Source of the DNA: Crotophaga sulcirostris
Taxonomy: Eukaryota > Chordata > Aves > Cuculiformes > Crotophagidae
Length of the DNA stretch: 64,000 nucleotides
Direction: 5' to 3'
NCBI GenBank assembly: GCA_013397455.1
Contig: VYZB01000738.1
Span: 212,327 to 276,326, forward strand
The first letter of the stretch is position 1, and each line of letters starts with the position of its first letter. The notes under the pieces are model-generated. The model saw only the letters and a program-made list of their open reading frames with translations. It had not been told where the DNA came from and searched no databases. Below, piece by piece: positions 22,021 to 37,000 of the stretch. The position numbers and the translations under genes are program-made.

Positions 22021-25000
22021 CTAGAGTTTGAAATAAGTAAAGAAAAGAAAGATGGAAAGAAATGTTAATTCATATAAAGATGACACAAAATATACAGATC
22101 AGACCCTCAAACTAGTGAATATTGATATTATTCCATTAAAGTTAATCCTATGCCGGTCGGTATAATTTGAAAATTTGGCTTCAACAAAGTGAATGGTCAT
22201 AAATGTTAAGTTTTGAATGAATAATCTGTATTTAAATCTTCTATTCCTTAACTTTTTCTGTTTTACTTTGTGCATTCCAGGACAAAAAATATATATATAC
22301 AGAGCAATTTAGTCTCAAAGTTTCTGTTATTTATCACACTGCAAATATATTTTCATCCTTCTTATCTAGTCAGCAAAAATACATAGAAAAGTGACCTTCT
22401 TCCTTAGCTAGTGTTGCACATTTATTGTGCATCATCTACTTCTTGACTCACACACCAGGAAAAACATGTGTCCATACAGACCACAGCAGCACTCAGTCCC
22501 TGCAGAGATGTGCCATTATAAATAATTATAATGCTCATTAAATCATAAATGTAAAATGAATTGCAAACTGGTGATTGTTACAAAGAGAAATGGTGGTAGT
22601 TATAAATCAGGGATAGAAAGGGAATTTTAAGAATTGTAATCCAAAGCACATCTCTATGGCCCAATGCAGCGATCTACATAGATTTATTGAGGTCCTAGAC
22701 CCTTCATTTCAAGCAGAGTCCATTGCTATTGTGCTGTCGTGTAGAGTATATTGCAAGGTATGAATCTATCTTGTTTATAATACACATGTTGGTTCAAAGT
22801 TTACTTTTATATATCTGGACAGCCACATGTCTCTGTAGGCAAATGGATACGAAGCTGAATGGAGGGCATTTCAGGAAGGAGGTATTGAATAGGGAGCACA
22901 CTGACCAAGATCAATAACGCATGAAATAGCTTCTATCTCACCATCCTTAAGCATTTGAACAGACATGTTGGCTCACTTTCTTGATAGACAAAAAGGTCCA
23001 GTTTATTCCTGCTGTTCCCTCCCAGTTTTTTGTGTCTTGGGATGCATCTGTCATTAAGTTTCTACAGCTTGTTGTCAACGCACGAGTGAATCTTTCTCGG
23101 TTCCTGGTATTGACAGTGGAGAGAAAGGGATGCACCTCCAGAGCACACTTTATCTAATCCTAAAACAAACCCCTACTATAGGTGAGATGAATTGCCCTCT
23201 GGAAATGGGAAGTTTCTCTTCATAGTCTATCGAGGGTGGCTGGCTTAATTACCTGTGACCTTAAACAACTCCTGATGAAGTGCCTAAGAAATATCATCCT
23301 GAATAACCCATAACATACTCCTTCCCAAACATAACCCTTCCATAAAAACACACTTTGTTCCCAAAGGGCTACACTGCAGCTGTAACCTGCAGAATAAAAC
23401 CAGGGCATCCTCTGATGCAGGCAAACGCAGAAATGTGAGTGTTATATGATGGGCAGACAAGGGCATGGAGGATTCGTGGGAAATCTCAGGGGTTTAGGGA
23501 GTCTCGGAGGCAGACACAGGAAAGGAGGGAGTTCTGGAAGGAAAAGGAGATACAGAGATATGAAAGAGGAAGGGAAGTCAGCCAGACACAGGGAGCATGT
23601 AAAAGAAAGACTGGAGGGTGTAGGGAGGAAATCCTAGAAGGAAACCAGAGAAAAAGAAGGGGAGGATGGAAAGGCCTGGGAGGGAGAGAGAGGGAAGCAC
23701 ATTTTCCACATGAAATCTGCATGTTGCGGCAGTACAATAGATGCCTGTAATCTCCATGTTGTGGGACACAGGCCTGGAGACGATGGTGCAATATGCTCCA
23801 GAGTTTTTCTTACTTTCATTGTTCCCATTGACATTGTTGCCATTGGAACGGGGAGCCAGGTCGGGCAGCTTCTCCACCGAGTGTTTCCTCAAATTCTCTG
23901 TCAATACAGGTTTAAATGGTTCCCGGCCGACACACACCAGCGTGCTGGGGCAGTGGAGCAGAGCCTGCATGCTGTCGATCTAGAAAGAGGAGAGGAAGTG
24001 GATCACCATGAGCAAATACAGCAGAGCTAGATCCTTCCAGGCCCAGAATACACTGACATTCAGTTGTCACCTAAAATAAAATAGATACGGTTCTGGAGAA
24101 CAGTCTACCAGAGGCTGTTGGCAGGTTCTGTTGCAGTGTTCTACCACTGGAAGAGAAGCTCTGCTATGTTTTAATCAGATTTCCTAAGGTAGGGCAATGG
24201 GTGGGAGAGTTTGCCTAAGGGAAAAGAGGTGCCATTTATTTCAAGGTTTTACATCTTCTGGGAAAGATTTAGGTATAATCAATGTGGTAGTGAGGAAAGG
24301 GTGGAACTGGAAGCTTTTCAGTTTCCCTTACAGAGAAGTACAAGTAATTCTTCTCATTCCTGTATGGGACAGAAATTTATGACCTGGTAAATGCCTCATT
24401 CCAGATTGAACATTAGTTCTCTTCCTTCCTCTGCTCAGAAAGGGACAAGGACTGTGATTTCCCCTAATTCTAACTCAGATGCTGTCTCTACTATTAGCTC
24501 AGATACTCTCTCAAATATTACCTCAAGCATTTCTTCAAGGCTGGACAACGAGTCACATTTCCCCTCAGTGTGGGAAGTGTCTGTGAAGGACTCCTCTGTT
24601 CTTCCACGAGAACCCAGGCTTACACATTACCTCTTCATCTGTACTACATGATGGTGGGATTACACACCAAGTCCTTTATGTCAGCTGAAGTTGGTAACAG
24701 GGAGCAGGGTTAGAAAGTCACTTTTTTTCTGGGGAAGTGGGGCTGTTTAGTCTAGAAGAAAGGAGGTTAGGGGGACCTCATTGCCCTCTACAACTACATG
24801 AAAGGAAGTTGTAGTGAGGTGATTGTTGGTCTCTTCTTCCAAGTAACAAGTGATAGGATGAGAGGAAATGGCCTCAAATTGCACCAGGGGAGGTTTAGAA
24901 TGGATATTAGGAAAAATTTTGCTATGGAAAGAGTGGTGAAGCATTGGAACAGGCTGCTGAGGGAAGTGGGGGAAACTCCATCCCTGGAGGTGTTCAAAAA

Positions 25001-28000
25001 AACATGTAGATGTGGCACTTTGGTACATGGTTTTGTAGGCATGATGGTGTTGGACTGACAATTGTACTTGATCTTAGAGGTCATTTCCAACCTTACTGAG
25101 TCTTTGATTCTATGGTTCTGTGATTTTACCCAAATACAACATTTACCTAGGACCTAAAGGAGCAGAAATCAGTCTTGTGATGAGCACTGGCTAGATAAAA
25201 CCTGGACCCTTCTTCCATCTTTCTTTGCAATCCCTTATTTGCAAGACTGAGGTTAAGTTTCCAGGTAAACCACTTGTTGGTTTCTAAAAAAATATGAGAG
25301 GGTTCTCTTGCAGTCTAAGAGGGATTTAGAGGGGCCAATATCTGGCAACTTTGTGCTGTCGAAGGTCTCCACAATCCAACTAGGATGTTTCTTCCTTCTC
25401 AGACTGCTGCATCCAGAGAACATCCCTAGAGCATAAGGGGCCTTATCAATGACAAGTTGCCATGCAGCACGTTACCAAGCATTTAGCACTTGTGGTGGGC
25501 TGAGCACTGTCCTTCCTGTAAGAAGCACTTTGACCTCACTGTGTCACTTTATCATCAACCATTTAATTAGCAGCTCAATATGGAAGAGAACAAATCTCAG
25601 AGGAGCTGTGATGACAGTTCTGCATTGTCACACGTGCCTGGCATAACAGAGCACGAAGAAAGGATCTCATTCTAGAAGTATTGCTATAGCAAAGGAGTGA
25701 AGAATCAGACCCACTTCAGAGCCCCTTGGATTGTGAAATGCCTCTGGGCTTTTCTGAGATTAATTAGTACCACTAGGACTTTGAGAGGGACTAACATGAT
25801 GGTGCTGGATGTTGTGCAAATAAGACAAGGTGAATGTGGGGAGGGGGAAACAAGAAGACAAACAGAATCACGCTCAAGATCCCATTAAACACTTCTGGTC
25901 ATTTTTCTTACACTAAAGCACAGGCCATCAACTTTTTAGTGGGAATGCACTAAATCCCACTCATCTTGCCATTATTTTTTATTTTCTATTCACACTATGA
26001 CAATACTTGGAACATGAGGCTCATTGAGTTTGGTGCTATAAAAACCCACAGTAAGAGAGGCTCTGCTCTCTAAAGCTTACATTAAGCACCACTGTGTGTA
26101 AAGCAACAAGACTCCTGAGTCTGTGATGAGCACCATGGAAAAGAAACAGAAAATAACTCACAGATCTCAGTCTATTAATGTCTACTGCTTGTCATTTGTC
26201 AATAAATCCACTTTCAGTCCATAAATTTCTAAGGAAACATCTTTCTAGCTCACTCAAAATGTTAATAGCAAACCTGTAATTTAATAAATAGCAATATTTT
26301 GAATAGAGTTTTTCCACCTCTATGTTCATTTTCCTTCTTTACTTCTTTTTTCTCTTGTTTTTTATTCCTTTAGTGAGATCTTTCACTGTTTCCTCATAGA
26401 AGTAGAAAAAAGATGAGTATAAAAGGAGAAAGAGAAAAATAGAAAGAGAGAGAGAAGGAAGAAAAAGAGATGTGAAGTCCCTTCTGACCTTAATGTAAAC
26501 CAATCCGACTTTAATACCCCACTAAGTTTAGAAACTATTCCTATTTGCAAAGGACATTTTTTCAGTGAAAGCTGTTCTTTGCCCAGGACATTTCCACACA
26601 TGGTCCTGGGTCTGAATACAGATACTTCAAACACACTCATCACCACTGCGTTGTGTGTGCAGAAAATAGATGGTGCCAATAACACAGCTTCAGGAATCAA
26701 GGGAGCTGAGCCAGCTGAATTTATATATACTGCACAAACCAAATCCTCTCAAATGGAATATACTTGTGTTGTGTGAACTAAACTAAAGGGTCTGTCATGT
26801 AATATTTCCAGCATCATCAGCTCTTCTGCAGTGTTTATACATAACATAGCTTTTATTCCTAATATAGTGCAAGTTTAATCTCTGAATTAATAATTGTAGG
26901 AGTTCATCTAAATTTGGGAAATAAGCACTTTGCAATGCTTCAGCCTCAGTTGTACGCTATCACATGTGGTATAATCCCAACATAAGTTAACCAATAACAA
27001 AACACTTTGGGCCAAATGTTATAGGCCTTCCCTGAAGCAGGGAAGCTAGTGCTATGGTGAAAATTAAATGATTGTAAAAGGTCCTTTAAATGCCGTCAGT
27101 GAAAACCCAGGACTTTTGAGGCCGTTGTTGTCTGACCTTTATTGTATTGGATTATTTATTTAGCTACTTACACAGGAAATTCCATTTAAACACACCAAAA
27201 ATAAATGTTTCCACTATGAGGGTGGCCAAACATTGAAACAGGTTGCTCAGATATGGTGTGGAATCTCCATCCTTGGAGATACTCAGAATTCAGTTGGACA
27301 CTTGAACAATCTGCTCTAGTCCACTGTGCTTTGAAAAGGAGGTTGGATGAGATGATCTTCAGAGGCCTCTTCCAGTCTCAGCAATAATGTGATTCTGTGA
27401 TTTATTGTGGGAAAGGTGGTTGTTGTTTTCATATAGACTTCAGCCTGAGGAAAACTGGAATGGAAGTCAAAGAGTAGAATCATAGAATGGTTTGGGTTGG
27501 AAGGAACTTTTAAAGGTCATCTAGTTCAACTCCCCCTGCAATTGATCTTCAACAAGATCAGGCTGCTCAGAGTCCCATCCAACCTTACCTTGAGTGTTTC
27601 CAGGAATGGGGTTTTGACTGCCTCTCTGGGCAACCTGTTCCAGTCTTTCACCACCCTCAATGTGAAAAATATCTTCCTTTATCTGGTCTGAATCTCCCCT
27701 CTTTCAGTTCAAAACCATTACCCCTTGTCCTATTGCTACAGGTCCCTCTAAAAAGTCTGTCTCCATCTTTCCAATAAGCCCCCTCTACATATTGAAAGGT
27801 TGCAATAAAGTCTCCCCAGCGCCTTCTTTTCTACTGGCTGAACAACTCCAGCTCTCTCAGACTTTCTTCGTAAGAGAGGTGTTCCATCCCTCTGATAATT
27901 TTTGTGACCTTCCTCTGGACCCACTCCAACTGGTCCTTCTTTCCTGTGCTGGTGGGTCCACAGCTGGATGCAGGGCTCCAGGTGGGGTCTCACTGGAGTG

Positions 28001-31000
28001 GAGTAGAGGGGCAGAATCCCCTCCCTCACCCTGATGGCCGTCCATGCTGCTTTTGATGTAGCCCAAGACATCGTTGGTTTTCTGGGCTGTGAGTGCCCAT
28101 TGCTGGCTCATGTCCAGTTTTTCACCCACCAGCACCCAAAGTCCTTCTTAGCAGGGCTACTATCAAACCCTTCATCGCTCAGTCTGTCTTGATAGCATGA
28201 ATTGCCCCGGCCTGGGTGCAGGACCCTACACTTGTCCTTGTTCAACCTCATATGGGTCCACTTCTCAAACTTGTCCAGGTTCCTCTGAATGGCATCTTGT
28301 TCCTCAGGCATGTCAATTGCACCATTCCGCTTGGTGTCATCTGAAAACTTGCACTCATTCCCACTGCCTATGTCACTGGTGAAGATATTAAACAGTATTG
28401 GCCCCAATATCACAGTATCACAAGGTTGGAAAGGACCTCTGAGATCATCGAGTCCAACCTTAGCCTGATACCAACACCAACCCATCATCTAAACCATGGC
28501 ACTGAGTGCCTCATCCAATCTCCTCTTAAACACCTCCAAGGCTGGCAACCCCACCACCTCCCCAGGCAGCGCATTCCCATGGTCAATCACCCTTTCAGGG
28601 AAGAATTTTTTCCCACTTGATTGTAAGTCACCTTTTACAATCTAGGCTTCTTGCACATTGGTGGAGGATAATCAATATTTCTGAGGGACAGATCATTCCA
28701 CCTCAGGAAAGCCACTTGATATAGGTGGAAAATCCCCAATCAGACACACCTGCCTCTTTCACTGACTGGAGAGAATGTCAATCATTTCAATGGAGTTGTC
28801 TAAATTTAGATACCTAGAGCAATTTGAGATGTTCTAGACTACCTGATATGAGTGTAAGGATGATTGACAGGATACAAGACTGTGTCCCATCAGACTATCA
28901 CCTGAAAGCTGAACAGGAAACATCTAGCATATTCGTACAGAGACAGTTAGAAAACTACCTTCATTTGCAAGCTGAACCCCAAAACATGGTAAGTTGAAGA
29001 ACATTATAATCTAATCAGTCAAGAACAAAATGGAAGAAAATGAGTAGCTTATGATAAAGAACTTTGATGGTCTAGGAAACAGTTCCTTTGGATCAGTCAA
29101 GACCTCCTTTGAGTTTCCTCAATTGGAAACACCCCATTATATAAACTCATGGAAGCAGTTGCTCACAGTTAAGGCACTTGGAACTCAAAATTCACTAAGC
29201 AAAATTTACAGGGAACAATTTTTAGCGGTTTGTGTTCAGTGTGCTGAAATAGAGTTCCATTTAAGTTTTATTGCGTAATCCCTGAAAATGAAATTGTTTC
29301 TAAATCTTACTGTAAGACCTGATCCAAATCGCACCGTAACCAATGGACAGAAACTTCTTGACCTCCACAGACTATGGGTCAGGAATCAAGAGAATTATGG
29401 AGGCTGTGAGTGAAGTTCTGGATCAGAAAGCAGAAAATTTGTTGCCAATACTTGCCTTTGTTGAAGTACTTTTTTTCGTACCAACCAACTTCTGGCCCAT
29501 AAAGAACAATGGTGGCTTAAAAATCAGGTGCTGTCTTGTGAATAAAATGGCAATTTGCTGTGCTTCAAACCTATATGCACGTTCTCTTCCAAGGAAACGC
29601 CAGCAATGCCTTCATGTTTCAGTGAAGTCTTTGTACTTTTGACAACAAAATTGTGATTTTTTTTTAAAGCAGTAAAGCTATTGTTTACTTGTCTGCTTCA
29701 TTAACTCATACCACAGTATTTGCCTCTTATGATGGGATATATCATATATGGAATGGTTCAAAAAAGGTAAATGTTCCTTCCAATGAAAATGTTTCATAGA
29801 TGTTACTCTAAGCCTCACCGTGTACAGGGTGGAAATGAAAGAGCATCTTCTCTTCTGAACTATGTATTTTTTTCAGTTTGGGTGCTATCCACTGGAGGAT
29901 GGATTGTCTCCTTGAACGTTGCCATTCAGTACCTAGCTCAAAGGGGCTGTGATCTCAGCAAGGACCTCTAGGTGCTACTGTAACACAATTAATAATAAAT
30001 TGTCATCAACACCTAAACAGAAGACAAACGTAGTACATGTAAAATAAGGAGTCTGTTGCTTGTTATGGAGAACACACTATCCATTGGCTCTTCCAAGAGA
30101 AGAAGGGACCTTCCTAAATCTTACTCACCTCAGAGGCTGAATATAGGTACCAGTTTCTGATGAAGATAAAATATCAGGAGATACCTTTCATTTTTTTCTC
30201 TGCTGGCTACCAGCCAACCAAAGACATTTGAAAGACTGAGGGAGAGAAAGACAGAATGAGGAAATAATTTTAGACACGGTTGAGATCATAAGTCCATAAA
30301 CTAATCCACCTTCCAAAGAAGTGCACAGATGCAAGAGGGAAACAGGAAAAGCTTGTAACAGGCATGTTCAAAAAAAGCCTAACTGGTTGAGTTCATTGCC
30401 TATCATGCTGACTCATTGCCTCGCTTCCTTGTACTCTTTCATCTGTTGGCTTTTGTCTTTCATTCATATTTACAACTCTTTGGAGACACAAAAAGCCTTT
30501 TTGTCTTGCAGTTGTACTATGTTCCAGCCAGGGAGATGCAGGCTCTGAACTGGGGTATCTCGGTTTAACAAGAAAGAATTTTGTGTTTATTTATTTAAAA
30601 AACACATTTGCCCTTCCCTCCCCCAAACTTTGCACCAGAGGAATTAGAGAGTGGTTATTCTGGGGAGTGGTTTTTTTAAAGCTATGCTAATCTGTTGGTC
30701 AGGAGTTGAATCATGGGGTGTTGCCACCCTCTGCCCACATACATATGAGCAAATTAGTGGAAAAAAAAAAAAGAAGGTGGAAGGTATAAGAAAGTGCATT
30801 ACTTGATCTCACTTTCTCTAACATCAGCATGGACAACCTCATCACCTCACCCACACCCTACCACAGTGGAACACGCCTTTTCCCAACTGCAGAGAGGCTG
30901 GTGGACGTGGCATGGGTGTGTATTTGATGAGCTGCCAGAAGGCTCTCCCATCACATTAGAAGAAATGTAGAATGAGAGCCAATATTGAACTTAAAGCAGA

Positions 31001-34000
31001 GAACTATTGCATGGAAGTGGATCTAATGATCTGCAAATTGTAGCACCTAAATGATTAGTCCAGGAAAAGAGTACATAGGATCCCTCCATCTCCAACAGCA
31101 CACCACAACTCACATGGTCTCCTACACACCACATCAAACCTTAGGTCCCAAAACCCATATGTATGAAGTCAGGACAGATGCCAGTGTCCCATCCTCGTGC
31201 AAGAGCAGTTAATCTGCTAAATATAAACTACACGCTACTACATTTACTCCATGCTTATGCCATGGGAATACAGGACAATCTGTTGCTCCAGATGCTGAAA
31301 TGCAACAATATAAGGTGATTTGTCATACCTATACTACTAAAAACATCAGTATCTTCTGGATCTCTTCAGACATGAGCTGTCTAGTTTTCTGTTTTGGCCA
31401 CTGTGTAAAGCTGTGAGAAAAATGATAGCTTTGGGAGTTGTAATCTGGAAACCAAGCCATGAAGCACCCAAACAGCCAAGAAAAATATATGAAAGGTAGA
31501 GGGGTAGTGCACTGCACTGCTTTGCCTGTGGTAGACTGAGAAAGGTTCTGTTTAGCTATTGCACTGCTGGCAGTTTTTCCCAGAGGACTCACAGATGTCT
31601 GTGTGATGTTTTGCATGTGCATAAAGAAAATGTTCTGAGTGTGGCCCTGGATTTGGTCTGAGTGAAGATATCTTTAAGTAACCCAGGAGAAATACTACAA
31701 TCAGAAGATTCAGTGGTCATTGGAAATTGTTTGGATAGCAGCAGGAGAGAAACAGTGTATGGAAAAGGGGCAAGGAAGAAGAAAGACTGAAAAAAAAAAA
31801 AGGAATGAAGAAAGCAGAAAAGTTTTTGAGAAACAGGTAAGGAGGTCAAAAAGGGGGAGAAAACTGGCTCACAGCCTGGTTCAGTCTGGAAAACAGGGTG
31901 CTGGGATCATATGAGGGGTGCCATGGTTAATGCCTCTATGGAAGTTGAGCTGGTTCCTGATGAAGAATACAAGAGGCTTCCTGAGGACTTCTACTTCTGC
32001 TGGATTGAGTCGAGGAGGGCCCCACATCACATTGACTCTATAGGCAAGCTTTTGACAGCCTTTTCCCTACCCACCCACCTTGTCATCTCAAAATGAGGTC
32101 TGAGACTGTTTCAGTTGTGAATCAGTCAGAGAAATGGAAAATTACCATTACCAAGGTGCAAATTTCAACATAGAAAAGAGGAAAGCATTTCTTAGAAAGT
32201 TGTTACTGCAGATATTTTCCACCTTCTATCACTCACTAATTCCTCACTGAAATCACCTGCTCTTTTGGCACTGGGTTCATTAAATCTGGTCCATCCAACA
32301 CCAGCATTTGAAAATCATGAGTCAGACTAACATTCACCCCACGCTAAGAGCTTGACCTTATCCTCTCCAAGGGCAGGATTAGCTTAAAAACTGGCAAATC
32401 TTGAAAAATGCTAAGCACTTGGTTCTTATGATTAGCTTTGTGGTGACTGAGTCAGTGGGAAGGATACGGTTCATGAGTTCAAGCATTTCCCTGTGAACAG
32501 AAGTTCTTGAAGCTTACTCTCTTTACATGTAGAATCATAGAATGGTTTGGGTTGAATGGGACCTTAAAAGCCCATTCAGTTATAACCCCCTTGCCATGGA
32601 CACCTTCCACTGGATCAGGTTGCTCAAAGCCTCATCCAACCTGGCCTTGAACACCTCCAGGGATGGGGCAGCCACCACTTCTCTGGGAAACCTGGGCCGG
32701 GGCCTCCCCACCCTCACAGTAAATAATCTTTTCCTAACTCCTCATCTAAAAATCCTCTCTTTCAGCTTAAAACCATAATCACTACACTCCCCAATGAAGA
32801 GCTCCTCAGCTTTCCTGTAGCCCCCTTTAAGTGCTGGAAGGCTTAATATGGTCTCCTTGGAGCCCTCTCTTCTCTAGGCTAAACAATCCCAACTCTCTCA
32901 GCCTGTCCTCGTACGATAGGTGCTCCAGCCCTCGAATCATCTTCATGGCCCTCCTCTGGACTTGTTCCAAAAGATCCATGTTCTCCCTGTGCTGAATGTC
33001 TACATCACAGGTGAAAAGGTGAAGCAAGACATAGATGTGCTCTAGCTACCTGGGAGCTGGGACTGAGTATGTAAATCCAGATCAAGCTTATAGATCCATA
33101 TGACATTGTTCTTACCACTCCAAATGTCTCTTAGTGTAAACACTTGTGCATTGTGATTCGGAGAATAAAGAGAAATACGCTTAGTTGAAAGCCCTGGCTT
33201 AATTGAATAGTTCTCTTGTTATTGAGTCTAGGGTTCCACTCTCAATTTGCAAAGTCTCTACTACAAATATGAAAGCTGAGGAGTTGCTTACTTCTACACA
33301 GTAAAAGTAGCTTCCCTGATGTTCATAAAATTATAGAATCATCTGGTTGGAAAATACCTTTGGGTTAGCTGAGTTTATTTTAAAAGAGAAATTATTTGAA
33401 AGAGGAACAGACCTTGCTAAGAGTCGCAGCAGAATGCTTTCAAATCTCTGTTCCTGGCCTAAAATAAAGAGGCAAAACGATGAAAATGCAAAACATCCTC
33501 TCTTTTCCTCTCCCATTATTGGTAAAATCTCTAAAATTTGTAATTGGAAAATCAGATTTGCCTATTAAAAAAACAGCCTTTCCTGCAAAAATTCTTTGAA
33601 GAAAGGGTGATTTTTATTTAAAGTACTTAAAGAAAATTCTCAGTTTTTCCAGGAGAGGGTGGAATTCTGCTATTCTTTGTACTCTAGGTAAATGGATAAA
33701 TAGAAGCATCGTGTTCACAAATATTATTGCATATGCTCAATAATGTGATTAGAAAAGTCTTTGCTCTGGATTTAATTCAAAAGAATTAGAAAGTAATTAC
33801 ACTTTGCTACATTATGATTGAAAGAACAAAATCTCAGGCTAAGGGAATCATTTGCATTTGGTATATGTTAGATAAGAAAGTATTAGATTTGGTGTATGTT
33901 AGATAAGAAAGTGGCTACCACACAGGGCCCGTTTAACTACATTTGTAAGGCACTGGGCCAGATGATTTCAGGGCATCTCAAAGGTTCATAAAACACACCT

Positions 34001-37000
34001 GGATATGAGTCTTCTTATGGATCAGGTTCATGGAAAGTTTTGCTGAGGTTTACAAATGGCTTGTGTAAATCTCATCGGAGTCATTGTGGTTTTGGCATGG
34101 AATCAGAGAATATCGAACCTGAAACCTGTGGTTTGTTTTCAGCCTGTGAGTCACACACATGATGGGTGGAAAGTGGTACAGTTCACTTGATAACAACAGT
34201 TTGCACCAGGTGAGGGGCTGAAATTGGTCACAGTTATTCGTACCTGAACACAGCACAGAACCAAGTGTCACAGTGAATTTGTCAACGTGGAATCAGAAAA
34301 TTAAGTACCCCAAGGAAGGAAATTATCACCTTTCTTCGCTTATCGTTTATATATACATTTCACATTTTAAACTAGCTTATTTGCCTTTATGTATCCCATT
34401 TCCTTCTTACAGTTCCATTAGAATCTTGATGACATCTTTCATTAAGACAGATGAGCCTGGTGGACAGTCCAAACATGAGAGGCCTACAGGGTGCCTGCGG
34501 GCAGGCTACAGATGTCCTAGAAATGGCTATATGGATGTATAAATCTGAGTCAGGAAATATGTCAGACAAGCCTGTTTCCTGGCCTTGTACCCTAAGGTCA
34601 CTGCAAATGCATTCATTATTATCAAGAACGATTCAGTAGTAATAATTAGGCCAATACCTTTACTGATAACAACTAAAAATAAAAGTTCTGTCTTTACTAT
34701 AAAATTATATGATTTTGGATACAGAGCACTGTAACAGAGTTGACTGCACTGTTGAGTGGATAGAGGGGTCTTCGGTGCATTTAAAACCTGGATCAACTGG
34801 CACTCCCACAAGCAATTTCTAGATCTGGGAATTAATACACCCCAAGAACCCTCCCTAAGAGGTAGCCTTGAATGTGGCCACCCAGTTTTGGAGGCTGTGA
34901 GAATTAGACCCTATTTTGGAGGCTACGTAGTATGGGTGTGTTAAGATAGTGTCATTCGGTGTTGGGGACAGAGAATGGTGGGTGCTGGTGGATGAGAAGC
35001 TCAACATGAGCCAACAATGATCTTGCAGCCCAGAAAGCCAACCGTGTCCTGGGCTGCATCAGAAGTGCAACCAGCAGGGTGAGGGAGTGGATTCTCCCTC
35101 TCTACTCCACTCTCATGAGACCTCACCTGAAGTACTACATTCAGTTCTGGAGTCCTCAGCACAGGAAGGACATGGATGTCTTGGAGTGAGTCCAGAAGAG
35201 GGTCATGAAGATGATGAGAGGGCTGGAGCACCTCCCGTACAAGGACATGCTGAGAGAGTTGGCATTTTCAGCCTGGAGAAAAGTAGGCTGAGCGGACACC
35301 TTAGAGCAGCCTCCAGTACTGAAAGGGGCTCCAGGAAAGCTGGGGAGGGGCTCTTGATCAGGGAGTGCAGGGATAGGACGAAGGGGAAGGGTTTTAAACT
35401 GAAAGAGGGGAGATTTAAGTGAGATACTAGGAAGAAATGTTTTCCTGTGAGGGTGGGGAGGCCCTGGCCCGGGTTGCCCAGAGACGTGGTGGCTGCCCCA
35501 TCCCTGGAGGTGTTCAAGGCCAGGTTGGATGGGGCTTTGAGCCCCCTGATCCAGTGGGAGGTGTCCCTGCCCATGGCAAGGGGGGCTGAACTGGATTATC
35601 TTTAAGGTACCTTCCAACTGAAACCATTCTTTGATTCCACTATGAATGTGCCCTGATACTAGTCAGTCTACTAGAATAACTGTAAGACCATGGTGCTGCT
35701 TCTGGTTGAGGAAGATCTTAGCCTACAGATTACTGGAGACCATGAAGACACACTGGGAAAATAATCACTTCATATGTGCCCATCTGTCATTCTCAAAGAC
35801 TGCTACAACTGGCCACTTCCAAAGATGGCTTGATTTGACCCACAATGGTTAGTCTTGCCACAGCATCTAGTGTGTCTCATTCCAAAGTCTACACAAACAC
35901 AGAAGAAAAATGAGGACCCTTACCCCAAGGAGTTTCTAATAACTAATCCCTTGCAGTCTCCAGTTAGTGGTGCCTGAGGAAGCATTCCTTAACTCATGAT
36001 TGCTCCCCTGATTAACTTACACAGAAATTCTCTGATTCCTCAAGGAAATTTGGCTGCCTACAGTGCCCATTCTGCAATGTTTTCACTAGCAGAGTCTAAG
36101 GCAAACGAGAGCCTGGTGGTCTACTCTGCCTTTGTACATGACAAACTGGATCAGATTCACTCATTAAATATAACAACTTACAGTCAACCTTGAGTGAGCC
36201 TAAGCAAAAAAGTCATCTAAGTCTTGGCCTGACTCCAACAAACATAAAACTAGCCACATCCCTTAGAAAACTCTTCGGATGGTTGATAAATCCCATTTGA
36301 GAAGCTCATGGTAGTTACCACCAGCAGCCATAAACTATGTAGACTATTTGCCATAACACAATGTGGTTTCAAATACCATACAAGGAGAAGTACTGGATTT
36401 TAAGGAAGAACTTGTTTTATTTTAATTTAAGACAGTCAGTGAAAGGAAGGCCTAGTGATTCAAGAGTAAGTGCAGAAATCAGGACAGCTATGACTAGACA
36501 CGTAGTCATGGTGCTGGGTTCCTGTGACTTAAAGTTAAGTCTTAATGACTGTTCAGCTGGTGGACCCTGGATAATTGCCATTTGTAAGGGAAATCCTCTC
36601 TTGCCGTGCAGTTGCCATCATGTAATCCTACACATCATCTCTTACAAGTTAATTGTCTGTGAGGATTTCTGACCTTTCTAGGATCTCTGTCTGCCTCTTC
36701 GGCCCTAGAGGCATTCTTCCCTCTCTAGAGGGTGGGGATTTGCACATAGGTGCACTCTTTTGTGGTTTAGACCATGGAGAAAGAAAATCCAAAGGGTTGT
36801 ATAAGAAATTCCCAGAAGAGAGATGAAAGTCTGTCTGATGGAGAAGATAACCTACAAATTTTACTCTCCCTTTTTTTTATAGAATCATAGAATGGTTTTT
36901 ACTCTCCCTTTTCTAATAGAAATTTTACTCTCCCTCTTTTTTACAGAATCATAGAATGGTTTGGGTTGAAAGGGACCTTTAAAGATCTTCGTTCCAACCA

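Noticed and set aside
23578..23970. 130-residue minus-strand frame as a stand-alone small gene
   Set aside because: Its first part is RP1L1 exon 3; the rest is read-through into intron 3 past a strong donor at 23813.
35156..35617. Minus-strand 153-residue frame
   Set aside because: Antisense of a CR1 copy; the same peptide pattern ([16 protein letters not shown]) recurs at other CR1 copies in the window.
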